A program made the translations under genes and the position numbers. Source: JBKPHS01 sp046729975 (GTDB lineage Bacteria; Actinomycetota; Thermoleophilia; Solirubrobacterales; Thermoleophilaceae). From it: a stretch of 37,907 bases of DNA. Below are positions 32,863-37,907 of this stretch, in pieces (positions within the stretch are counted from its first letter, which is position 1; the number at the start of each line of letters is the position of its first letter). The DNA lies in assembly GCA_046729975.1 (NCBI GenBank), contig JBKPHS010000174.1:1-37907 (forward strand), given 5' to 3'. The notes beneath the pieces are model-generated. The model saw only the letters and a list, made by a program, of their open reading frames with translations, was not told the DNA's origin and did no database searches.

Positions 32863-32869
32863 GAGGAGG
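32863..32869 (+). promoter_or_regulatory. Shine-Dalgarno site deciding the cupin start
   Basis: GAGGAGG lies 5 bp before ATG 32875. It favours that start over the upstream GTG 32821 and ATG 32845 in the same frame, both of which would overlap or abut priA. Confidence 0.8.
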
Positions 32870-32874
32870 CCCAG

Positions 32875-33234
32875 ATGGACGAGCTCGAGATCAGACGCTT
32901 CGACTCCCCCACCGAGACGCGTGAGTTCGAGAAGGGTCGTTTCGAGCTCGTCCAGATCGGCGGCATGACGATCGGCCGTGCCAGCTACGAGCCGGGATGG
33001 AAGTGGTCAGAGCACGTCAAGCCGACCGCGAGCACCGAGAGCTGCGAGGTGGCTCACGTGGGACTCGTGATCTCAGGTCAGGCCGCCGTCCGGATGGACG
33101 ACGGTACCGAGGTTGTGATGCAGCCTGGCGACCTCTTTGCGGTCCCGCCGGGCCACGACTCGTGGGTCGTGGGCGAGGAGCCCTACGTCAGTCTCCACTT
33201 CCTGGGGGCGGCCGACTACGCGGGCGGAGACTGA
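32875..33234 (+). CDS. Cupin-domain protein
   Basis: This 119-residue single cupin barrel has a first motif around the segment GWKWSEHVKP and a second motif at PGDLFAVPPGHDSW (Gly-x5-Pro-x-Gly-x-Asp). The first motif has one histidine where HxH is usual, so the metal site may be altered. Small cupins of this sort occur as soil-bacterial dioxygenase-like or sensor domains; no substrate is implied. The start at 32875 is fixed by a strong Shine-Dalgarno site. It is the first gene of the accessory plus-strand region. Confidence 0.72.
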   Translation: MDELEIRRFDSPTETREFEKGRFELVQIGGMTIGRASYEPGWKWSEHVKPTASTESCEVAHVGLVISGQAAVRMDDGTEVVMQPGDLFAVPPGHDSWVVGEEPYVSLHFLGAADYAGGD

Positions 33235-33306
33235 AGCTGGGCGTGTGCCTCGGTGAGAACCGGGTAAGCCCGCAACTAGCAAGGGAACCCGACAACGGAG
33301 CGAGAG

Positions 33307-33543
33307 ATGGACGCGAGCGCCCAGGAGACCGGCCAGGTCACCGGCACCAAGGACAAGGACTACAACCTGATGTGGTTCACCGAGCAGTCACTCAGCAACA
33401 TGCTGCGCCTGGAGACGTACATCCAGGACGCGGAGCGCGATGGCGACTCGGAGCTCGCCGACTTCTTCCGGCGCGCCCAGGGCGCCAGCCGTAAGGGCGC
33501 AGAGCAGGGCAAGGAGATGCTTCGTATGCGCCTCGGCGCCTGA
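33307..33543 (+). CDS. Small conserved protein of unknown function
   Basis: This 78-residue polar protein has a central predicted helical pair (YNLMWFTEQSLSNMLRLETYIQDAERDGDSEL and ADFFRRAQGASRKGAEQGKEMLRMRLGA, split here across the two helices). The pattern of aromatic and leucine positions with a DAERDGDSEL turn resembles small actinobacterial proteins with a helical-bundle fold. I recall the type but know of no assigned role. GGAGCGAGAG just upstream serves as ribosome binding site. The 72-bp gap from the cupin contains a short hairpin-forming leader. It is probably co-transcribed with the next gene, 20 bp downstream. Confidence 0.6.
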   Translation: MDASAQETGQVTGTKDKDYNLMWFTEQSLSNMLRLETYIQDAERDGDSELADFFRRAQGASRKGAEQGKEMLRMRLGA

Positions 33544-33563
33544 CCAAAAAGGGGGTGTGAGCG

Positions 33564-33806
33564 ATGCCCAAGGATCACGGACCAAGCGTCAAGGACGACA
33601 AGCAGTACGAAGGCCTGCGGAAGAAGGGGATGAGCAAGCAGCGTGCCGCCGCGATCGCCAACACGCCCGGCGCCTCGAGCAAGGGCGGAAAGCGCAGCGG
33701 CAGTGGCAAGGGCAGCAGCCAGAGCAGTCGCAGCAGCGGCCGTGGCAGCGGCGGCAACCGCGCCCAGAAGGCCGCGGCCGGCCGCAAGGGTGGCAAGAAG
33801 TCCTAG
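33564..33806 (+). CDS. Small basic protein (DUF7218-like) with low-complexity tail
   Basis: This 80-residue protein has a conserved head, MPKDHGPSVKDDKQYEGLRKKGMSKQ (in two parts: residues 1-16 and 17-26), then AAAIANTP, and a disordered tail rich in Ser, Gly, Lys and Arg (about 40-80). The head matches a small family frequent in soil bacteria and annotated as DUF7218 or as a plasmid-stabilisation-type protein; the function is unknown. A GGGGG-type ribosome binding site lies about 10 bp upstream. The low-complexity tail could bind nucleic acid, by inference from its charge. Confidence 0.55.
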   Translation: MPKDHGPSVKDDKQYEGLRKKGMSKQRAAAIANTPGASSKGGKRSGSGKGSSQSSRSSGRGSGGNRAQKAAAGRKGGKKS

Positions 33807-33847
33807 CGTCCGGTGTCGCGCGCGCAGCACGCGCGTAGGGTTTGCGC

Positions 33848-34129
33848 ATGGACGAGCGCACCCGGCGCGTGAGCGACCTACTGCACGAAGCCGGCGAGGT
33901 CCACCACGTCGTCTATCGGATCACCGACGGAGCAGACGACGACTGGGCCTCCTTCTACGCCGACTGGCTCATCGATCACTCCGAGCTTCCCGAGACGCTC
34001 AGCCGCGTACCGCCGCGCAGCCACCTCGTGCACGAGCTCGTCGAGTCGGAGCGCGCCTTTGGTACGGCGGAACCATCCGCACGCTGGGAGAATTTCTACG
34101 CGGAGCGGATCCTCGATCGCTTCGGCTGA
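33848..34129 (+). CDS. Small conserved protein of unknown function
   Basis: This 93-residue frame starts at ATG 33848 (MDERTRRVSDLLHEAG; a TTG at 33842 is two codons upstream). It contains DDWASFYADWLIDHSELPETL and ends ENFYAERILDRF (shown in part). The acidic and aromatic pattern recurs in small actinobacterial proteins I recognise by shape but cannot assign. It could be helical throughout. No partner gene is adjacent in the same operon: the gaps on each side are about 40 bp, so transcription with either neighbour is possible. Confidence 0.5.
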   Translation: MDERTRRVSDLLHEAGEVHHVVYRITDGADDDWASFYADWLIDHSELPETLSRVPPRSHLVHELVESERAFGTAEPSARWENFYAERILDRFG

Positions 34130-34171
34130 GATCGGTGCGCGGTCCGCGGCGCGTCTGGAAGGATCCGGGAT

Positions 34172-34525
34172 GTGGAGCCTCAGCCTGTCGTCGTTCCTCC
34201 CGGTCAGGGCCGTCGCGTGGGCAACGTCGAGTTCCTCGCGCGGACCGTCGACACCCCGCGCTTCACTTTCGGCATCATCGAGATCGCTCCGGGGCGCGAC
34301 CTCGAGGCGCACCGCCACCCAGACGAGGACGACGCGTTCTACATCGTCGAAGGTGAGATGACCTTCATCCTCGGCGACCAGCGCGTGACCGCGCCGCCAG
34401 GGACGTTTGTGCTCGTGCCGCCGGGAGTCGAGCACGGCTTCCGCAACGACGACACTCGTCCTGTACGGATGCTCAACATCCACGCACCGGCGGGATTCGA
34501 CCGCCGCATCGGTCTCGCGGACTGA
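34172..34525 (+). CDS. Cupin-2-domain protein
   Basis: This 117-residue protein has a full cupin signature. Motif 1 is GRDLEAHRHPDEDDAFYIVEG (in two parts, GRDLEAHRHP and DEDDAFYIVEG), giving HRH and the acidic site. Motif 2 is GTFVLVPPGVEHGF, with the second-site histidine. The metal site therefore looks complete. The start is GTG 34172, after a GGAAGG-like site; an ATG at 34170 is out of frame. No reaction is assigned: cupins of this size occur as dioxygenase-like, isomerase-like or sensor domains. It is separated by 49 bp from the next reductase-like gene. Confidence 0.78.
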   Translation: MEPQPVVVPPGQGRRVGNVEFLARTVDTPRFTFGIIEIAPGRDLEAHRHPDEDDAFYIVEGEMTFILGDQRVTAPPGTFVLVPPGVEHGFRNDDTRPVRMLNIHAPAGFDRRIGLAD

Positions 34526-34574
34526 TCTCGAGAGACCACGACGAGGACACGGAACAGCGACAGGGAGGTGAGAA

Positions 34575-35123
34575 GTGGGAGCAATACACGTGCACGAGTT
34601 CATGAGCCTCGACGGGGTGATCGACGCGCCGACGTGGACGGTCGACTACGGCTTCGACCCCCAGATGGGAGAGGCCATCGGCGCGGTCACGGAACGTAGC
34701 CGAGGCATCCTGCTCGGGCGCACGACCTACGAGATGTTCGAGCCGGCGTGGTCGACGCGGACCGTGGAGGACGATCCAGGGGCCCCGTTCTTCAACGACA
34801 CCACCAAGTACGTCGTCTCCGCGACGCTTACGAATGCGACGTGGAGGAACTCGAAGATCATCGGGCCGTACGACCCCGACGCGATCCGCAGCCTGAAGGA
34901 CGAGGTCGACGGTGACCTCTACGTCAGCGGCAGCGGCACGCTGGTCCGAGCGATGCTCGCGGACGGCCTGGTCGACGAGCTCCATCTATTCGTCTACCCG
35001 CTCACCCGCGGGTCCGGTCCGCGGCTCTTCCCCGAGGACGCCCTGCCCCGCACGCTGTCGCTCGCGGCCTGCGAGTCGTACGAGAACGGTGTGGTCTACG
35101 TGGCCTATCGACCGCAGGCGTGA
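34575..35123 (+). CDS. Dihydrofolate-reductase-family protein (RibD C-terminal-like)
   Basis: This 182-residue protein has the RibD-C/DHFR-like fold: EFMSLDGVIDAP at the start, GILLGRTTYEMFEPAW (in part), SGSGTLVRAMLADGLVDEL and a PRLFPED tail. These resemble YyaP/YwjB-type reductases found as single genes in soil actinobacteria. NADPH binding is likely by family; the substrate is unknown. GGAGG lies 6 bp before GTG 34575, deciding the start. A second member of the family is encoded at 37218-37865, with about 20-30% recognisable similarity in the core motifs. Confidence 0.82.
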   Translation: MGAIHVHEFMSLDGVIDAPTWTVDYGFDPQMGEAIGAVTERSRGILLGRTTYEMFEPAWSTRTVEDDPGAPFFNDTTKYVVSATLTNATWRNSKIIGPYDPDAIRSLKDEVDGDLYVSGSGTLVRAMLADGLVDELHLFVYPLTRGSGPRLFPEDALPRTLSLAACESYENGVVYVAYRPQA

Positions 35124-35211
35124 GGCGCTGACTCAGGAAGCAGCGGGACGGGCTACGGGCCTATCGACGGGTTGCGCGGGTGTCCGGATCGCGGCATGAT
35201 CCCCAGGTGAG

Positions 35212-36135
35212 GTGAGAGCCGCCGGCATCGAGGAGTTCGGGGGAGAGGTGGGGCTGCTCGAGCTGCCGGAGCCGCCGCCACTGCAGGCCGGCGAGGTGCT
35301 GCTCCAGGTTGGGGCTGCCGGGGTGGCGAGCTGGGACGAGGTGGTTCGCACCGGCGGTTGGGACGTGGGGCGCGTCCCGCCCTTGGCCCTTGGCGTCGAG
35401 GCAGCAGGCGAGGTCGTCGAGGTTGGCCAGGGGGTCGAGTGGCCCGCCGCCGGTGCAGGGGTGATGACGCATCCGCTCCCGCTGCCATACCAGGGCTGCT
35501 GGGCCGAGCGACTGGTCGTCCCCGCACGCCTGGTCGCCGAGAAGCCGGACAACGTCTCCTGGGCAGAGGCGGGAGCGTTCCCCGTTCCCGCACTGACGGC
35601 GGAGCAGGTGGTGTCCGAGGCGCTCGACGTTCAGCCCGGTGAAACGATCCTAGTGAACGGCGCCGGAGGCGTCACCGGCGGGATGATCGTCGAGCTGGCC
35701 GCGCAGAGTGGCGCCACTGTGATCGCGACCGCAGGCAAACGGACCGCGGCACGGGTGATGGGGCTAGGCGCAGACGTCGTCCTCGACTATCACGATCCGG
35801 AGTGGACAAGCCGGGCGATGGACGCCGCGGGATCGTCCGGCATTCGGGCCGCCGTGAACGCTGCGCCCGGCGGAGAGGCCGATGCGTTGCGCACGCTCGT
35901 CGACGGCGGTCGTCTCGCGACCATCACCGGCGCGCCACCCCCCAAGGAACGGGGCGTCAGCATCACCGACATCTACGTCCGCCCCGACGGCGAGAAGCTA
36001 CGCCTGCTCGCCGCGTCTCTCGCGAAGGACAAGCTCCACGTTGAGATCGGCGGGTCCTTTCCGCTTACGAGAGCCGCGGAAGCACTCGCACAGGCCGCCA
36101 TTGGAGCCGGCGGCGCGGTTGTACTCGAACCATGA
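35212..36135 (+). CDS. Zinc-independent MDR oxidoreductase (quinone-oxidoreductase-like)
   Basis: This 307-residue protein of the medium-chain dehydrogenase/reductase superfamily has an N-terminal GroES-like domain, the nucleotide-binding motif ILVNGAGGVTGGMIVELA (GxGxxG-type with AGGVTG) and a Rossmann fold after it. There is no cluster of cysteines for structural or catalytic zinc, so it belongs to the quinone oxidoreductase-like group, which reduces small alkenals or quinones with NADPH. The start is GTG 35212, after AGGTGAG; its position just before the conserved MRAAGIEEFGG segment supports this. It is convergent with the next methyltransferase gene, 13 bp away. Confidence 0.85.
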   Translation: MRAAGIEEFGGEVGLLELPEPPPLQAGEVLLQVGAAGVASWDEVVRTGGWDVGRVPPLALGVEAAGEVVEVGQGVEWPAAGAGVMTHPLPLPYQGCWAERLVVPARLVAEKPDNVSWAEAGAFPVPALTAEQVVSEALDVQPGETILVNGAGGVTGGMIVELAAQSGATVIATAGKRTAARVMGLGADVVLDYHDPEWTSRAMDAAGSSGIRAAVNAAPGGEADALRTLVDGGRLATITGAPPPKERGVSITDIYVRPDGEKLRLLAASLAKDKLHVEIGGSFPLTRAAEALAQAAIGAGGAVVLEP

Positions 36136-36148
36136 GCCCGTTACGCAA

Positions 36149-36943
36149 TCAACTGCGGACGATGCCGGCGACCGCCCAGGCGCGCGCCGTCAACTCGAAC
36201 GGGCCATCGTCGACTCCGAGATGGCGGCGGTATGCGTCGTGGAGGGCGGCACGGCGGTCCTCGTCGAGCGACTTGCAGAACGCGCCGGACGGGGCGACGC
36301 CAGTAGGGAACGGCGACCACAGGTCCTCGAAGTCCGCGTAGCTCGCGTTCACCACGAGCGGACCGAAGCACACGTCGCGCAGCCCCGCGGCGCGCCACAA
36401 CTCTGCGAGCTCGCCTTCGGCGCACCAGCGCATCACGACACCCTCGTCCGCCGCAGCGGCGCGTTCTGGCTCGACCTCGCGTGCGGCGTCCCAGAATGCG
36501 CGCAAGAGCGTCATCTCCCCTGCGTAGTCCCAGACGCACGAGGCAACGACTCCCCCTGGGCGCGTCACGCGCACCATCTCGCGCACGCCCGCCTCGGCGT
36601 CACGCATGAAGTTCACAACCAGCTGTGAGAGCACCGCGTCGAACGTGCCGTCGGCGAACGGCAGCGCCTCGGCGCCGGCCACCACGACCTCGACCTCTGG
36701 CAGCCGTGCCCGACACGCTTTCACGAACGGCTCCGATGGGTCCGCGGCACTCACGTTTTCCGTGCCAAGCCGCGCCGCGAGCGCAACCGTGAGCGCGCCG
36801 GGCCCGCAGCCCACGTCGAGGGCGCGCATTCCGGGCTCGACGCCCGCGAAGCCGATCAGCGCCGACGCGAGCTGCATGCCGTAGCGGCCCACGAGCCGCT
36901 CGTACGCATCAGCCGACGCGCGGAACGTTTCAGCGCCTGGCAT
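36149..36943 (-). CDS. Class I SAM-dependent methyltransferase
   Basis: This 264-residue protein has motif I ALDVGCGPGALTVALAARL, the acidic end of strand 2 (SAADPSEP), AEALPFADGTFDAVLSQLVVN (in part) and RVTRPGGVVASCVWDY, as in ubiE/methyltransferase-11 enzymes. The C-terminal part (about 165-264) adds an acceptor-binding region of unknown type. The frame extends to a TTG at 36970; the ATG at 36943 (MPGAETFRASADAYERLVGRYG) is the family-like start. The gene stands alone on the minus strand, with 274 bp upstream that contain a possible remnant. Confidence 0.85.
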   Translation of the reverse strand: MPGAETFRASADAYERLVGRYGMQLASALIGFAGVEPGMRALDVGCGPGALTVALAARLGTENVSAADPSEPFVKACRARLPEVEVVVAGAEALPFADGTFDAVLSQLVVNFMRDAEAGVREMVRVTRPGGVVASCVWDYAGEMTLLRAFWDAAREVEPERAAAADEGVVMRWCAEGELAELWRAAGLRDVCFGPLVVNASYADFEDLWSPFPTGVAPSGAFCKSLDEDRRAALHDAYRRHLGVDDGPFELTARAWAVAGIVRS

Positions 36944-37217
36944 CGAAATGACGAGGCTAATGCGCGCCAAGCAGAGAGGCGCCGTGCTGCATTCGCGTGG
37001 ATTGGCTCACTCCAGCCGTCGGAGAGGAGGAACGAGATCATGATCGCGCCGTAGATGGCCGCGGCGCGGATGAGCTGTTCCGGCGAGGCGTTCTCGATCC
37101 CAGGGATCGAGCTCTCGACCAGGCGCTGGCAGCGCAGCCGCGATTAGTTTCCCGGCGCGGACCGGTCATAGGCATTTAGAAGCCGCGGCCGCAGCGGCCG
37201 CCTACTGAGGAGGCACG
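36944..37217. other. Intergenic region with possible coding remnant and a leader hairpin
   Basis: On the minus strand between about 37144 and the methyltransferase start one frame stays open and reads SSIPGIENASPEQLIRAA, then AIYGAIMISFLL, which looks protein-like, but no good start is visible upstream and the frame runs into the methyltransferase gene. It could be the end of a decayed gene. A GC hairpin lies at 37185-37201. No other feature was seen. Confidence 0.3.
37185..37201 (+). promoter_or_regulatory. GC-rich stem-loop in the leader of the second DHFR-like gene
   Basis: GCGGCC (37185-37190) pairs with GGCCGC (37196-37201) around a 5-nt loop, ending 5 bp before the Shine-Dalgarno site GAGGAGG (37207-37213). 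It consists of two adjacent GCGGCCGC palindromes separated by one A. It could affect translation initiation; this is unproven. Confidence 0.3.
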
Positions 37218-37865
37218 ATGAGCAAGCTTAGGTGTCAAATCTCGATCTCGCTGGACGGTTTCGTCGCCGGCCCGAACCAGAGCGAGGAGAACCCGCTCGG
37301 CGAGGGCGGCGAGCGGCTCCACGAGTGGGTGGTTCCGCTGGCCGCCTGGCGCCAATCCCACGGCAAGCAAGGCGGCGAGGTGAACGAGAGCACACGGGTA
37401 TTCGAGGAATCGGTCGAGAACGTCGGGGCCGGCGTGATGGGTCGAAACATGTTCGGCCCGATCGGCGGTGGGCCCTGGGGCGACGAGCAGTGGACGGGCT
37501 GGTGGGGCGACGACCCTCCCTACCACTACCCCGTGTTCATCGTCACCCATCACCCGCGCGATCCCGTGGAGATGGAGGGCGGGACCACCTTCCACTTCGT
37601 CACCGACGGAATCGAGTCCGCGCTCGACCAGGCAAAGCAGGCCGCCGGCGGCAAAGACGTCATGCTCTTGGGCGGCGGCAACATCGTTCAGCAGTACCTG
37701 GCGGCGGGACTGCTGGACGAACTCGAGCTCCACGTCGTCCCCGTGTTGCTCGGCGACGGCGCTCGCATCTTCGGCAGCCCCGGGGACGCGGAGGTGCGGC
37801 TCGAGCAGGTCCGAGCCGTCGAAGCGCCTGGCGTCGCGCACCTCAAGTACCGGGTGGTGACATGA
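37218..37865 (+). CDS. Dihydrofolate-reductase-family protein (RibD C-terminal-like)
   Basis: This 215-residue protein of the RibD-C/DHFR-like fold begins CQISISLDGFVAGPNQS, typical of the family (strand 1 followed by the SLDG-F-AGP turn), and has GVMGRNMFGPIGG, FIVTHHPRDPVE, LLGGGNIVQQYLAAGLLDELELHVVPVLLGDG (in part) and a short end. It resembles the YyaP-like reductases but is longer, with an extra acidic N-terminal insert (about 18-55). GAGGAGG lies 4 bp before ATG 37218, so the start is certain. The next frame begins within its stop codon. Confidence 0.85.
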   Translation: MSKLRCQISISLDGFVAGPNQSEENPLGEGGERLHEWVVPLAAWRQSHGKQGGEVNESTRVFEESVENVGAGVMGRNMFGPIGGGPWGDEQWTGWWGDDPPYHYPVFIVTHHPRDPVEMEGGTTFHFVTDGIESALDQAKQAAGGKDVMLLGGGNIVQQYLAAGLLDELELHVVPVLLGDGARIFGSPGDAEVRLEQVRAVEAPGVAHLKYRVVT

Positions 37866-37907
37866 ACCGCGTCGCCGCCGACCTACCCATGCGCCACAGC
37901 TCAATGG
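37862..37907 (+). CDS. Possible start of a further gene (3' cut by window end)
   Basis: An ATG at 37862 overlaps the preceding stop (ATGA) and the frame stays open to the end of the window, giving MNRVAADLPMRHSSM. A 4-bp stop/start overlap of this sort is used repeatedly in this window between real genes. The visible 15 residues show no family signature, so the call rests on position only. Confidence 0.35.
   Translation, partial: MNRVAADLPMRHSSM

Noticed and set aside
33643..33806. Microsatellite in the low-complexity tail of the small basic protein
   Set aside because: The codons AGC, GGC and AAG recur irregularly, with no fixed period, so it is a compositional bias and not a tandem array.

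Overview
The window is a very GC-rich chromosomal segment with dense gene packing, many GTG/TTG starts, and 1-8 bp stop/start overlaps. Gene content and order suggest an Actinomycetota soil lineage, probably of the Thermoleophilia (Solirubrobacterales/Gaiellales) type. This is inferred from gene families and composition; no database was searched.

Layout. (1) 1-431: the tail of a SnoaL-like gene, convergent with recG. (2) 431-10048, all minus strand: a housekeeping run reading ribD, ribE, ribBA, ribH, a threonine-aldolase-type PLP enzyme, a MaoC-like hydratase, a MOSC protein, rpmB, a DhaL/FakA-like kinase and recG. (3) 10144-25226: a surface-glycan block of five polytopic GT-C-type membrane proteins, a family-2 polyprenyl-phosphate sugar transferase, a UDP-galactopyranose-mutase-like flavoprotein, a glycogen-debranching-type glucosidase, a SAM methyltransferase and a Wzx/MOP-type flippase. 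(4) 25244-27466: a molybdopterin oxidoreductase. (5) 27471-32846, minus strand: priA, def, fmt, rsmB and a double zinc-ribbon protein, the usual companions of the riboflavin genes in actinobacteria. (6) 32875-37907: accessory single-gene units (two cupins, three small proteins of unknown function, two RibD-C/DHFR-like reductases, a zinc-free MDR oxidoreductase, a methyltransferase).

How it fits together. priA-def-fmt-rsmB and ribD-ribE-ribBA-ribH lie on the same strand and in the same order as in many actinobacteria, but the roughly 17 kb glycan and molybdoenzyme block separates them. In that block the family-2 transferase probably loads a sugar onto a polyprenyl phosphate. The GT-C proteins would use such donors outside the membrane, and the flippase and methyltransferase would export and modify the glycan.

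Most unusual observation. Five arrays of 7-bp tandem units (ACTGGCT, CCCCAGC, TCGGTAA, CGACTAC and a composite) sit exactly at gene ends, gene starts or an inter-lobe linker. Three of them supply the stop codon of the adjacent gene, one contributes a start codon, two encode protein residues, and two lie in opposite orientation and form a long potential hairpin between convergent genes. A perfect 20-bp palindrome stands upstream of ribD, where there is too little space for an FMN riboswitch. No rRNA, tRNA, CRISPR array, transposase or integrase was seen.
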